Assembly (NCBI GenBank): GCA_027563935.2
Contig: JANVAS020000239.1
Location: 1,674,001-1,738,000, forward strand
Length of the DNA: 64,000 bases
Reading direction: 5' to 3'
Source: Costus lasius
Taxonomy: Eukaryota; Streptophyta; Magnoliopsida; Zingiberales; Costaceae
Positions 1-12,467 of this stretch are shown here, piece by piece. Below the pieces are notes generated by a model. The model saw only the letters and a program-made list of their open reading frames with translations. It did no database searches and had not been told where the DNA came from. Position 1 is the first letter of the stretch, and each line of letters starts with the position of its first letter. Made by a program: the position numbers and the translations under genes.

Positions 1-1896
1 CTCGGTGTTCTGGGCTACGATACATCGTCGTAGCGAGGTATGTAGGCTTCTGTGAAGTTTTCGTGAAGTTCTGTTGTGTTTTGGTTGAGTTTTGAGTATC
101 GACGGCGGCGGCGCCACCGTCGATACTTTCGTCTAATTCGAGAGCTTCGACCGGGCGTCGAAATCTCTCCGAAGTTCGTCGAGGAGCTTCGTTTCGTTGT
201 TATAAAGCTTCTGGAGAAATTTGGAGTCGATCCGATGTTCGACGCGTTCTCGCGAGCTCGCCGGCGCAAGCAGCGGACGCGAGTCCGGCAGCCTTGCGCG
301 GCGGCGGTCGGGCGGCGCGGTTTAATTGGCTGAACCGGGTTCAAATTTAGGGTTTGGCGGTTTATTTAGAAATAAACCGTCGGCTATATTGAAATAGATT
401 TAAACCGGTTTGAGTTTTATTTAAGTATTGGGTTCGCTTTATTTTGAAATAAACCATCGGCTGTTTTGAAATTGATTTGAACCGGACCGAGCGGTTCAAT
501 TCTATTTCGGGTCAGTTCTTGAATTTTGACCGGTTCGACCATGATTCGGTCGAATCCGGGCCGGTTCAGGTAGTCGTTGGAAAGAGAATTAAATTTCCTA
601 TCTAATGGTAGTCTGTATAGCTTTAGATAAGGTTTATATTTTGTGTAATTTAAGTTAGAAGTCTCGGTTTAACTTGGTTCAGGGTGAATTTGATCGGTTC
701 AGTGCAATTCTATCCAGTTCAGTGGGTTTTAGGTTCGGTTCATATGATCTGAGACTGGTTCTCTAGGTTCAGGGTTATGTTATACATGTTGGTAGTTTTG
801 GTTTTCAAATTAGAGTGTTTAATGATAGAGTTCAAGTACAAATTCATGTTTCAGAGTGGTTGATCCATTAATCGGCTTGCATCGTTTGATAAAACAATTA
901 TTGACTTTTCAAAAGGATTCAGAATAACAGCGATTGAGGTAGGAATCTTACCCTACTCCTTTCTTACAGTGTCAATAATAGGAATTACTACTTAATCCTT
1001 TGACTTGATATTTGATGCATATGATAGAATTAATTGACACTGATATCTGATTGCTTCGTCTGCTTGGTTTGTTTCTGAAATTCCTGTTGAACTCAGATAT
1101 CTTGATTATTTGGTCATATTCTGTTTCTGTATGATTGGTTAATAAATCTGTTTGAGATATCTGATTTATTGGCTTATGAACCTGATTGAACAATTGTGTA
1201 TCTGAGATATTGGCACATAAGTATGTGAAACCGTTGTAAATCTGAGATGATAAAGTCGTGATATATTTTGACCTCTGACCTGGATGATTTATTCTCCAGT
1301 GGCCTGTTTATCTGAGTTATAGTTCTGATTATATCAGACTATCTGAGCTGCCAGTTAGGGCACCGCCAGTTGTCCTCGGGACAATACTACGGATGTCAGA
1401 TGTTGGACGCAACATTCACCGGACTGTTTAGGACAGTCGTTCCATTGCATGAGCAACAGTGGAAACACTCTGAAAATGAGTGCGGCTCTTGATTGAGATC
1501 TGTTGGCCAGCTTGATGATTTGCACGACATTCCTATATTATTTGTATATCATTGTTTCAGTTATTGTGTTATCCTGTTATTTGATTCCCTCACCATGTTT
1601 GTTGATTCCTACTTAGCATTTCTGCTAACTCCCTTTGTTTCTCTTCCAGGTACAGAGTTAGCTTCTGGGAGGGATAGAGTAGATAGCAGATACCAGCCGA
1701 GTTAAGATAGTTGTCTTTTGTATTTTATTCAGTTGATAATTTGGATAGTTGTATTCAGATATTGTGTTGATATTAAATTTGGATTGTTTATTAAATAAAG
1801 GTTATGTGATTATTGTAGTTCTCTGGTTCCTATCAATACTGTTACTCCCTGGGGAACCCTGAGCTAGAAATAGCCGGCTTCCGCCGGGGCGTGACA
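1..1896 (+). mobile_element. 3' portion of a Ty3/gypsy (Tekay-like) LTR
   Basis: Non-coding sequence with no supportable ORF; the short arginine-rich frames near the left edge are GC-rich repeat, not genes. It ends at 1896 with ...GGGGCGTGACA, and the next base resumes an A-type copia LTR at a point matching 14209 of the complete A element, so 1896 is an insertion boundary. Near 1612-1665 it carries a block (CTTAGC...GCTAACTCC, then a T-rich run and TTCCAGGTACAG) that resembles blocks in the other two gypsy LTRs here. The LTR start lies left of the window, so I cannot tell a solo LTR from the 3' LTR of a complete element. Confidence 0.7.
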
Positions 1897-2606
1897 GCTC
1901 TGGTACTTGTGAGATTGGTATATGGGCTGGTTAAGCACGAGGTGCTAACGCAGACATATGAGTATATCAATGGTGGATATACTGGATCGACCCACTGTGA
2001 GGCAATGACTTTGTGTCACAAGTTATCCTCACAAGTGATAGGAGATGCATTGATCCCTTGACTTGAGGTCATTGGCCATTCTATATGGTTAGGGGTATGC
2101 ATTGATACAACCTAACGTCTTGCAGTAGTTGGGAGGTAATAATGGTTGTCATTGGGCATGTCACGACCCATAAGAGAAGGTCCATGCACAGACATAGGAT
2201 TTGCCCCTTTCCTAAGGGAAGTTTGATATCTATGGAGCTCCTCTATGGTTCTATGACTGAAAGTGTATGGCCATACCCAGGTTAGACCTGATTTAGTCAT
2301 AGCCATGAGATTGGATGAAAACAAGTGTTGACACACTTATCCAATCGGATATCAGTACGGCAAAGAAACTGTAATGCATCTGTACCTAATTGCGATGATG
2401 GGATGTCGATGTCGATATCCATTCCAATGACCTAGGTAGCAGCGATGCACTGCTAGGTGCCACTCACTGCTTGTGGTGGCGTTTGGTCAGCACTGCCAGC
2501 ATCAGAGGAACCTACAGGGTCGCACACCTTGATACACGAGTTCTCGTATTGATCGGGAAGCCTTATGATCGAGTTATTGAGTAACTCGAATCGATTTTGG
2601 AGTTCT
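1897..2606 (+). mobile_element. Ty1/copia A-type LTR fragment
   Basis: Collinear with 14209-14905 of the complete copia A element, including ACGCAGACA, the TGTATGGCCATACCCAGG stretch and CACTCACTGCTTGTG. It is the host LTR into which the gypsy LTR on its left inserted. On the right it is joined at about 2600 to a B-type LTR, at a place where GGAGTTCTCGTATTGAT occurs in both contexts, which suggests microhomology-mediated joining. No coding potential. Confidence 0.85.
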
Positions 2607-4070
2607 CGTATTGATTGAGACTAATATGTGTTCTAATCTTATAGGATGCTTCGAGCGTGGAATAAGATTTAGACACATAGGTGCATTGGATGTACTGGAC
2701 TGACCCTACTTAGGATATTCAATTGTTTGTCACAATGTGAATAAATCCTTATAAGCAAGCAAGTGGTATATTCCCTCTGACTTGAGATCACTTGTGTTAC
2801 TAAGTGATGATTGGAATTGTCTTGAGGTACTTCAATATCATTTGAAATATAATGGTTATGGATTATCTTGGATAGTGGGCATGAGTCATGTTAGGACACT
2901 AGTGATAGATATAGGATTGCCTCTCCTAGTTGGAGTGTGATGTTCTGAAGGGGCCCCCTGGATGAGATGGTTGAGAAAGTGTATGGCCATACCCAGATGA
3001 CTATGTTCATCTGATCTAACCATTCTCATCGTGTTGGAATTACAGGCTTGACACGCTTGTCCAACGAGAACATCCAGTGGCAAAGGGAACATGTATACTG
3101 AGTGAATTGGATTCACACTTGTGCTGTCGTTTGGGAGTGGTCTTGGAAGACTCTTTCCTTCATATCGGGAGACAGTGATGTGTTGCTAGATACCCCTCTC
3201 TGATCGTGATAACGTAAGTTATCGTTACCGACATTGAAAGAAACCCTCAGGGTCGCACAATTTGATGATATGGCTTACTTATGTCAGATCGTGTGGACTA
3301 GAATTATTCTAGTTCAGTTTAAAGCAATTTAAACTCTGATTGGAAGTGAGATCTGGTCTGATTATGTTTGATTGATTAGGACATATGATCGGTAAGCTTC
3401 GATCGGGAGAATTGATGCTTGATCGAAGAGATCAAGAGCGTCAAGAGATGTGTGGTTGGATCTTGAGCCACTTGGTTCAATAAGATCAAAACCAGGGTTG
3501 GTTTGATTTGGTCTTTGAAACCAAATAAAATTGAACCGGTTCACTTAGTGTGAGCGCATGGTTCAATTAAAGAGGGAAGTTTCGGTTGGTTCACTTAGGG
3601 TGAACGCATGGGAGTTAAGAGGGGAATCAAGAGAGGGAGTTACATTTTTTGGTTCTTACCATAAGTGGTAACCGAATCTTTCCATCTTGGTCTCTCGCGT
3701 TTTTCGAAGCTTGCTCTCTCGCCTCCTCTTTTGTGTGGTTGCTTGATCATCTTCAAGAACAACAAAAGGAAAGGAGTTTGGCCAACAAAGATAAAGCACA
3801 TCTCCTCTCCAAGTTTCGATCAAGGACTCCTTAGTGCCTTGCTAGCACAAAGAGCACAAGGAAGAAGCCATTAACATCTTGTGTGTGATTCCTTTGGAGA
3901 AGAGGAGCCTTTCCCTTTCTTCTTCCAAGCCGCCGCACAAACTATGGCCATGGTAATGCTTCAACTTATCCTTTCATGGTTGATTATATTTCAAGTCAAG
4001 CGATCCATGAAACCTAGTTTTTCCGCCTATGCAAAATTTTCGAAATGCATGTTACCTAGGTTTCCTTTCA
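2607..4070 (+). mobile_element. Ty1/copia B-type LTR, 5'-truncated
   Basis: Matches the B-type LTRs beginning at 50200 and 54370 from the phrase TGAGACTAATATGTGTTC onward, so roughly the first 220 bp of the LTR are missing. It ends in ...CCTTTCA at 4070, one base before a primer-binding site. An 8-bp palindrome ACCTAGGT lies at 4054-4061, nine bases before the end. It is the 5' LTR of the remnant running to 7657. Confidence 0.85.
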
Positions 4071-4071
4071 G

Positions 4072-4083
4072 TGGTATTAGAGC
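4072..4083 (+). other. Primer-binding site (initiator tRNA-Met), degenerate
   Basis: TGGTATTAGAGC directly after the LTR end, one transition away from the canonical TGGTATCAGAGC seen at 55868. Complementary to the 3' end of initiator tRNA-Met, the usual copia primer. Confidence 0.8.
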
Positions 4084-5914
4084 GCTGGTTTTTGGCTTGA
4101 TATATATGATTGCCATCTTGTGTTCCATGTTTGGTTTTATGCTTTTGATAGATCTACTAGATGTGCATGCTTTTGTTATCATGCGAAAATACATGCCATG
4201 TGTTCATACCATATGTTAGATCTACATGATTTTTCATTGAAGCTTGCGCATGTGATGTTTGTTTGCGCTTGTCATAGAAGTTTTCAATCAAAATTTATCA
4301 TCATGCGCGACCCTCACATAGATCTATCTAAGAGCCTACTTCAAATACTTAGACAGGTTAACAATGTTGAAGTCGTCAGTCAAGTCTGGACCCAATAGCC
4401 TAATCAGACCATCAGACAGCCTAGATGGGTCGGCCGGATAGCACCTGTGCGCAAGCAATACAGGTGGCTATAGGCCGACTGCAGAAGGGCGTGTAGCGAT
4501 GTCTGATTGAGGCGCCTAGTGAACGATCATGATTAAGGCACGGGGTCACACCCACTTGCCAGAAATCATGTGGGACGTTCAGCCCTTAAGGCATGCATAG
4601 TTGACCATGTGGTCGACGCAAGTCAGTTATGACTGGGTGCATGCAAGGGCAGTAGGTCTGACTTGGTCTAACGAGTGGATACCTGTTAATGGACCGTTGT
4701 AAGATAGTAGGGAACATAAGGAAATAAAATTGATGCCATGGGTTTTTTCAAAACTTTTATTTCTATTTGGATCACATGTATGCATGTTTAACATGTTGAA
4801 TGGGTGTTTATTTAATCTTATGTGGGCTGCCCTTATCTTGTGTGCTGTGCTGGGGCCTGCGTGCCTGGAATTAAATATAAATTTTGTTGTGATCTGCGAA
4901 TCACACTTTAATTTATGAAAATGTATAATTGACCTGCGTGTCAAACCATGTCTAGATAGAATAAAATGTAATTTGATCAGACATGAGCACATGAGCACAC
5001 ATGGCAGAGGCGCTTGCAGTCAGTGGCTTCACCAAGTGGGAGGTCTAGAGTTCGACTCTAGAGCAGGCGCATACTGCCTGGAGGGCATTTGGACCCGGGC
5101 TGGGCCAGATGAAGTACAAGAGTCCCATAAAGAGCTCAAGTGAAAACTTTTGTGAAACTAGGGTTTTACTTAGGCATTTATGGGCGTTTACCACATAAGA
5201 TAATGGTGCTTTCATTTACTGTTTTAAGTAATATTAGCACAAGCATGTTTTATTCTTCTGCTATCACTATAGAATTTGCATGATAGTAAGAAGATAAAAG
5301 ACCGAAAATAAATCCAACGTTAATATCAAGCTCGATTGCCTTCTGACGCGAAACCTCACTGTTCTGACTATCGTTGGGGCCGTGTTGTACCCACTCAGTG
5401 GGCACGCCCAGCTATCTTCAGACGGTGCGTGATTACACCTACATGCTACAGAGAAGGGATTTATCGCTTCTCGTTGCTCAGCATAGCACGTGGTGGTCCA
5501 GGAAGTAGGTCAGGTCAGCTTGACCATATAGGCTACATATTGAGCATATGATAGCTAGATGGAGGCAGCCATCTGAGGAATCAAAGACCGTGTTGTACCA
5601 ACTCTGTTGGCATAGTCTTCTGGATTGCCTAGATGAAGGGGAATCGCACGGGATGGCGATTGGCATGGATAGCCTACCAGTGACTAGTGCTTGAACTCTC
5701 TATGTATCTTATCTCGCCTGAGCGGGACGCGGAGATCAATTATGAAATCTGGATCCCATCTCACTAAAAGAGTTTCACTCTTTCGGGCTGTTTTATTGGA
5801 TTTTTCAGTCAGATAAAATAGTGAGAAAAGAATCACTCTTAAGTCCTGGAATGATTCTAACATGGATACTGACCTTGTTGTTCTTGCTATGTTGTAGATT
5901 CCTGCAGCAACGAA
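4084..5914 (+). other. Copia B untranslated leader
   Basis: About 1.8 kb between the primer-binding site and gag, with no supportable ORF. Collinear with the leader at 55880-57717. It holds a tRNA/SINE-like module near 4986-5072 and two bulged hairpins: outer stem CGTG/CACG at 5381-5406 and GTG/CAT at 5590-5613, each with a TTGTA bulge. The block starting near 5336 is shared in outline by all copia leaders in the window. Confidence 0.75.
4986..5072 (+). other. tRNA/SINE-like module in copia leader (degenerate)
   Basis: Contains GTTCGACTC at 5050-5058, matching the Pol III B-box pattern GWTCRANNC. It sits in a perfect stem TCTAGAG/CTCTAGA with loop TTCGA. The upstream A-box-like part is disrupted compared with the copy at 56774. 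No complete cloverleaf is present, so it is not a tRNA gene. Confidence 0.45.
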
Positions 5915-7657
5915 CACCACAGGACTCAATTTGCGATCCATATTGGAAAAGGAGAAGTTTGCTGGGCCAAACTTCTCAGACTGGTACAGACAGCTTAAGA
6001 TTGTACTTAAAGCTGAGAGGAAGCTGTATGTCCTTGAGTCGGCTATACCGGCTCAACCCGCTGCGAACGCCGCAAGGGCGGTTCGGGATGCTTATGAGAA
6101 GCACGTCAGTGATAGTACTGATGTCGCTTGCCTTATGCTTGCGTCAATGACGCCCGAGCTCCAGCGTCAGCATGAGGATTTGTCTGCTATTGATATTATA
6201 GCAAATCTCAAAATGCTGTATGCTGCACAGGCAAGGACTGAACGCTATAACTTGACAAAACTTTTCTTTCATAGAAAACTGACTGAAGGGAGTCCAGTAG
6301 GAGCTCACATACTCAAGATGATTGGGTATAAGAAGGCTCTAGAGAAACTGGGACATACCATCAATCAAGAACTTGTTGTAGACATTATTTTGCAGTCTCT
6401 CCCGGCTTCTTTCGATCCGTTCATCATTAATTTTAATATGAACAAAATCGACTGTACTCCGGCAGAGTTACTGAACATGCTCTGCACCACAGAGCATACT
6501 CTTGAGAAAGGAAAGCCTTCATCCTCTGTCTTAATGGTTCCTTCAAGGAATAAGAAGAAGGGGAAGAAGGGCAAAACCCCTATCAAGAGCTATAACAAGG
6601 CTTTGAAACAAAAGGTGAAGCGGTCAAAGGACAACAGATGCTTCCATTGTGGCCAGCTGGGTCACTGGAAGAAGGACTGTAGAGCGCTCCAAGGAGAGAA
6701 GAAGGGAAGCAAGCCTTTCACTTCTGGCTCAGGTATTTACGTGACTGAAGTCATGGTTGCTTCTTCTATTTCATGGGTGTTGGACACTGCATGTGGAGTT
6801 CACATTTGTTCAAATATGCAGGAACTCAAGAGAAGAAGACAGGTGGGACAGCATGAGGTGGACATACGAGTTGGAAACGGGGCACGGGTTGCTACTGTTG
6901 CTGTAGGAGAATATAACATCTCTTTACCATCTGGTTTTGTATTAGAACTTGACAATTGTTATTTTGTACCAAGCATAACTAAGAATATTATCTCTATTCC
7001 TGCTCTTGTCAGGAAAGGCTTTTCTTTTGAATGCAAAACTTCACAGTGTTTTATTTCATATGATAATATTGTTTATGCAACTGGATCGATTAACAATGGG
7101 TTATACTTGTTGGACATGGAATGTTCTGTACAACAAATTGATAACAAGAAAGCCAAGTATGCTGATGACAGCACCATGTTATGGCATAGTCGTTTAGGCC
7201 ATATTAACAAGAAGCGCATTAAGCAGTTGCATGACCATGGACTGCTGGGATCATTCTCCTATGAGGAATTTGATACATACAAAGCTTGTTTGATGGGTAA
7301 AATGACAAAGAATCCTTTTACTAATAAAGGTGAAAGGGCTTCATGTTTACTTGACCTTATTCACAGTGATGTGTGTGGGCTGTTTAGTAAACATGCCAGA
7401 GGTGGCTATTCATACTTCATTACTTTTACTGATGATTTCAGTAGGTATGGTTATGTCTATCTAATGAGACATAAAAGTGAATCTTTTGACAAGTTCAAAG
7501 AATTCAAAAATGAAGTACAGAATTAGTTAGGCCGAAATATCAAGGCACTTCATTCAGATCGAGGTGGAGAATACTTGAGTCGAGAATTTACTGACTATCT
7601 GAAGGAGTGTGGGATCATCTCACAGCTCACTCCACCAGGAACACCGCAATGGAATGG
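5915..7657 (+). pseudogene. Copia B gag-pol, truncated pseudogene
   Basis: Reads as copia gag (start block RSILEKEKFAGPNFSDWYRQ), zinc knuckle CFHCGQLGHWKKDC, aspartic protease motif LDTACGVHIC, pre-integrase region WHSRLGHINKKR and the start of the integrase core with first catalytic Asp (LIHSDVCG). Three defects are visible. The start codon used by the sister copy at 57718 is replaced by CACAGG here. A CAG codon has become TAG at 7524-7526 inside the integrase (NQLGR in the sister). The reading frame then continues to TPQWNG and is cut at about 7657, where an A-type LTR scrap begins. Reverse transcriptase and RNase H are gone. The sister copy at 57718 is closely similar throughout. Confidence 0.9.
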
Positions 7658-7827
7658 CCTCACCCTGCTTCAAGGTATTTTCTATCACATCGTGTCTATT
7701 CTCTCGCTTGACGATCTTCTCTGGGTTTTTGGGACTGGCCTATTTCGGGGATATTCTTCCGCTGCGCAATGTATTTGTGTCCATAAACCTCTGAAAAATT
7801 GTAAAATATCCCCGGGGTTTCCCAACA
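7658..7827 (+). mobile_element. A-type copia LTR 3' end scrap
   Basis: Matches the last 170 bp of the A-type LTR (compare 15785-15952), including GGGTTTTTGGGACTGGCC, the palindrome CCCCGGGG at 7810-7817 and the terminus CCCAACA at 7827. No primer-binding site follows; Athila gag starts at once. It therefore marks two illegitimate junctions. Confidence 0.85.
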
Positions 7828-9949
7828 AAACTATCCAGCTGAGGAATCAAATTATAAATTTTCAGCAAAAAGATGGTGAATCATTCAGCGAGGCATGGGA
7901 GCGGTTTAACGAACTACAAAGGAAGTGTCCTCACCATGGCTTGGAGGATTGGGTTTTATTGCATACTTTCTATCATGGTTTATTGTATAATACCAAACTA
8001 ACTGTAGATGCTGCCGCAGGAGGAGTTCTTATGAACAAAACGAGTGAGGATGCCTTTAAACTGCTGGAGGAGATGGCCCAAAATCACAATCAATGGACTG
8101 CAGAGAGGGGAGTATTTTACAGACCATCTCAAGGTAAGAGTGATAGTGATGGATGGCGATCCTTAGCAGAAAAGGTAGATTCTTTATGCAGTAGATTCGA
8201 TTCTTTTAAAATGCAAGCTGCTGCTGTTTCTTCCATTACCTGTGAAATTTGTGGCAACACCGGTCACTCATCTGAAAACTGTAGGATTATTGTAGATAAA
8301 GGGGATGAACATGTCAATGCCTTAGGGACATATAATCAAAGTAAAACCAATGATCCCAACTCTAACACCTATAACCCTGGGTGGAGGAATCACCCCTACC
8401 TTTCTTGGAGAAACAATAACAATGAAAGAGGACAAACTGAGAATAGAGGATTCCAAAGGCTGAATCCAACCCAAAACCAAAACACAAATCGGAATTCTAG
8501 TGTAGAATCCATGCTTGACAAAATTTTGGCAAATAAAAACCAGTTCATGTCTAATCAAAGTAGGCAAAATGAAGAATTTAAGGAAAATCTTAGTCAAATT
8601 AACTCTAGGTTGGAAAGAGTAGAGGCACATAACAAGATTTTAGAAAACCAAATTGCACAACAGGCTAGCGCTCCATATAGACCCCCTGGGAAGTTACCTG
8701 CTAAGCCTGAGATAGACCCTAGAGAACATTGCAATGCCATCATGACTAGGAGTGAGAGACAACTAGGAAAACCTAAAGAGAAGGTTGAACTTAAGGAAAA
8801 AAAGTCTTATGATGAACATGAAGAGGAATCAGAATTAGAAAAACCTTCTAGACATGAACAAACCCTAACCAGCTTAACACTTCAAAAGGGTGATGAACCA
8901 AAAGGGGATGTGTCATATGAGGAAGGTAATTCTGACTCTGATTTTCCTCCTCCTTATAGACCACAAATACCATTTCCCCAAAGGTTGGTTCAACACAAAC
9001 TAGACAAACAATTTACAAAATTCCTTGAAATCCTAAAAAAGCTTTACATTAATATCCCTTTTACTGAAGCTATTTCTCAAATGCCTTCATATGCAAAGTT
9101 TTTGAAAGAAATATTGTCTAGTAACAGAAAGTTAGATGATTATGGTACTTGCACGGTGACATTGACTGAAGATTGTAGTCCGGTCATTCAAAATAAACTA
9201 CTACCAAAACTGAAGGATCCAGGTAGTTTTTCTATACCTTGTTCTATCGGCACTATGGCTTTTGACCGAGCCTTATGTGACTTAGGTGCAAGTGTTAGTC
9301 TGATGCCTCTTTCCATCTATAGGAAACTAAATCTTGGAGAGCTGAAACCAACATCCATATCTTTGCAGCTCGCAGACTCTTCGATAAAGTATCCTATAGG
9401 TATCTTAGAAAATGTTCTGATCATGATAGGTGAGTTTTTTATACCCGCTGACTTTGTAGTTTTAGACATGGAGGAAAATAGCAAGAATCCTATAATTTTA
9501 AGTAGACCATTGTTGGCCACTGCAAAGGCAAATATAGATGTGAAGGAAAAATAACTTTTGATATCTGTGACAAAATAATTGAGTTTAATCTTAATGACTC
9601 GGTGAATAAACTTTCTTACTCAGGATCATGTTGTAGTGTTGAGGTAATTGATGATATTGTTTATGATGTTTGCAATCTATTTGATGAACCCTCAAATATT
9701 GAAACTAACAAATCTTCTGAGGAAATTGATAAAGTGTTACAGGAAAAGAAAGACAGAAATTCAAAAAGAAGAAGAAAAATAAGAAAAAGATCTAAATTGT
9801 TTGACAAAGGAAAGAAAATTTGGAACAAATTTGGAGAGTGTTTCAAGCCTGAGCCTTATGTGGTTCAATGTGATGCCCAACCAAAAAAAAGATCAGTGGG
9901 GCATTCGAAGAGTTCACGATCACATCTGAGTGTTAAAGGGTCAAGCTAA
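7828..9949 (+). pseudogene. Athila-type gag-protease, N-terminally truncated
   Basis: Plant Athila/Tat-clade gypsy Gag followed by protease. Visible in order: the Gag core (KDGESFSEAWERF, CPHHGL, VDAAAGG), a zinc knuckle CEICGNTGHSSENC at 8241-8283, a coiled-coil-like stretch (QNEEFKENLSQINSRLERVE), the PYRPPGKLPAKPEIDPREHC block, and the protease motif CDLGASVSLMP with its Asp codon at 9279-9281. The protease ends with ILSRPLLATAKANIDV. A frameshift near 9546-9552 closes the frame at 9554; the reading resumes in another frame from 9602 to 9949. About the first 100 residues of Gag are missing at the left junction. The frame is accidentally open back into copia integrase at 7575. Reverse transcriptase, RNase H and integrase do not follow. 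Confidence 0.88.
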
Positions 9950-11164
9950 TTACCTTTAAATTAGCGCTTCTTGGGAGGCAACCCAAGCTTTATAACCCTC
10001 ACCTTAGTTTTACTTTACCTTGATTTTTGCTTATGACTAACTTTTCTTTTATTTTTGTAGGTTTTTTGTGATTTGGAGCAAAATATGGCAGTACCGTAAA
10101 GTAAATTACGGTATCGTATTTCTGACTGCTCACGACCAGAGAGCTGCAACGAAATTACGGTACGGCCGTAAAGTGTTTCACGGTACCATATTTCTGATCC
10201 AAAATCAACTCGACTGTTTCGTGATTTTACGGCACTAAAGTAAGGTATTTTACGTGCTGTATTTTCTTGAATTTTTTATTTTTTCATTTTTCCAAACAAA
10301 AATAAAAATCTGCTACTTGAATTTGACGGAAGTACTGTAAAGCATTTTATAGTACCGTATTTTTGAGTGGTTTTGAATAGAACGTTGCCGAGATTTTACG
10401 GCGATGCCGTAAACTGCTTTACGGTACCATATTTTCCTTCGTTTTCCAACAGAGAGATTTCGAGATTTTACGGAGTGTCGTAAGATATTACACTGCCATA
10501 TTTCGCTTTCTGTATGCGAGTCCTGTGCCGTATTTAGGGTTACGACCAGACCATTTTTAGGGTTTTTACCCTAGATCTCACTCGTCTTCGAGCCATTCTT
10601 GGATTTCTGATCGTCTCCGACCACCTGAGGACGCCGGCGACCTTTCCCGTTCAACTCTCATCGTCAATTAGGTAACCGATTCTTTGATTTTTACCGCTTT
10701 AATGAGTTTTCACAAAATTTCGCCCCTTTCCACTCATTTTCTCTTGATTCTTGATCATTTTAAGTGATTCTTGTTTGAATTTACTCACTAGAAGATAGGT
10801 TATCAATCCTTTACTGTTTGAGAAGAATTTAGACCGATTTTCGTCACTAATCTGAACTGAAACGAAACGTGCACGATTCGGAATTACTGTTCATCAACGC
10901 TTGTTTCATTTTTTTTGTTAAAGCATAAAATTTAAACGAATGTTTGTCTCTAAATTGCTGGATTGATGTTTCTGATAATTTTGGGAGTGTGATATATGCT
11001 TGTCATATTGTGTTGAGATTGGGATTACATGCACGATTTTTACTCTATTTTTTTCACTCTGTTTTTAGCTGAAGACACTTGTAGAACATGTTGATAGGAT
11101 GCCATTGACAAAATTTACATTGTTATATTTGTATGCATTGACTAATAAGCTTGCAGCTTGTGAA
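9950..11164 (+). other. Athila spacer between gag-PR and ORF3, with palindrome array
   Basis: No ORF. At 9964-9985 lies the GCGCTTCTTGGGAGGCAACC block, which I know from Athila-type elements as sitting downstream of integrase. Its position right after gag-protease suggests that pol was deleted. Between 10088 and 10505 there are about six units of roughly 44 bp built from TTTTACGG, CCGTAAA and GGTACC halves. The rest (10550-11160) is T-rich and could hold the promoter or leader for ORF3; I see no defined promoter. Confidence 0.7.
10088..10505 (+). repeat. Array of TTTACGG/CCGTAAA imperfect palindromes
   Basis: Units near 10088, 10152, 10223, 10326, 10392 and 10462. The pattern is TTTTACGG - 4 to 6 nt - CCGTAAA - short gap - TTTACGGTACCATATTT. 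The same motif recurs in this element's 3' LTR (13963-14003 and 23191-23445). Confidence 0.75.
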
Positions 11165-12467
11165 ATGGATCCAAGAACAAAATCAGTTGCACCAAGGAGA
11201 AAGGGGAAGGCCCCTGCTGAATCATCATAGCTACAGAACCCCCATGGGATTCTCTTCAGGAATGAGATGCAGGAGGCTATATACAACAAAATTTTAGAAA
11301 GGAAGATCATCAACACCAAATATGCTGATAGAAGAACCTTGGAAGCCTTAGGGCTTTATGAGGACTTACTTTGGATGTTTGATAGAATCAAGGCTAAGGA
11401 GTTCTTCCAGATGACTCCACACACATACTTACCCCTTGTTTTGGAGTTTTTGAGCAGCTTGATAATTGATTTGAAGGAGTACTCTCATGGCCCTGCAGAG
11501 GGGGAAATCACATTCAGATTAGCCAATGAGGAGAGGAAACTCACCTTGCAAGAAGTGAGAGACATCTTTGGATTGAGCACTGGGGGTTACACTGAGATAC
11601 CCCTTGGATTTATGGAGAACATATTCTAGAACCAGATCACTAATGAGAGCCACTTCTATGCTGTGTCTGCCAGAGCCTCAAAAATCATGAACCCTTGTAT
11701 CAGATATGCACATCGGGTTCTAGCACACAGTATTTGGGAGAGGAGACAATGACGACATGGTCCGTCAACACGAGCTGTATTTTCTTTGGGGCAAGCTCAG
11801 TGGATTCGCAGTTGATGTGGCTTATTTTTTGATCTAGCACATGGACAAGGTGGCCAGAGTGAGCAGAGGATTAGTGGTGATAGGAGGTTTGATTACTCCT
11901 ATAGCTAGATACTTTGGGATAGAGCCCTATGGATCTGACACGGCACGAGGGAATGCAAGGCTCGACATTGAGTCTTGCATAGCGATGAAGATGATAGTTA
12001 GAGAGGGAGACACTTTTTGTTTGGTCCTTGGACCAAATATCTCTCCTCTGCCCATACCCTACATTGAGAAGACCATAGTGAGAGAAAGGGTCAACTGGAA
12101 GCTATGTCCTAATAAAACTGAGGGAGCTTTTATTCCATCACCTGATACAGTTCCACCACCACCCACCGGGGGTGGAAGCAGTGTTCCTTATGGGATGGAG
12201 TCACCTCCTCATGACTCTTCACAGCCTGCTAGCACCTCCTCGCACACACCTAGGGGCAGATTTGCTAGCCACCACGATCCCGGCTTTCAGGCACTCATAG
12301 CACAGATGTACAGTCAGGAGCGCTGCCTAGATAGGATGGATGAGACTCTGGGGTACATCCACAGAGATATGAAGAGGCTGTGCAATCATATGGAAGACAT
12401 GGGCAACTTCCTCTATGACCGCTTTGGGTATACTGATCACAGAGACTATGGATACCAAGGTGATTAG
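11165..12467 (+). pseudogene. Athila ORF3 (Arabidopsis retrotransposon ORF-1 protein family)
   Basis: Starts MDPRTKSVAPRRKGK at 11165. Conserved stretches of the Athila ORF follow: NTKYADRRTLEALGLYEDL, LVLEFLSSLIIDLK, ITFRLANEERKLTLQEV with DIFGLSTGG, then after damage GGLITPIARYFGIEP and LDIESCIAMKMI. A C-terminal part has a helical RDMKRLCNHMEDMGNFLYDRF region. The family's function is not established; it occupies the position of an envelope gene but I see no signal peptide or membrane segment. Defects: TAG at 11228-11230, TAG at 11627-11629, and at least one frameshift between 11630 and 11841 plus further stops. Not translatable as one protein. Confidence 0.82.

Noticed and set aside
76..333. 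Arg-rich short ORFs on both strands
   Set aside because: GC-rich LTR sequence; no family match by eye and no supporting context.
3649..4398. Hydrophobic ORFs resembling small membrane proteins
   Set aside because: They span the LTR end, primer-binding site and leader of the copia B remnant and are not conserved in the copy at 54370.
4986..5072. A tRNA gene
   Set aside because: B-box-like hairpin is clear but acceptor and anticodon arms do not pair and the A-box is broken; kept only as a tRNA-like module.
11165..12467. Viral envelope gene
   Set aside because: Motifs fit the Athila ORF family; no signal peptide, furin site or membrane anchor is visible, so an envelope function is not supported.
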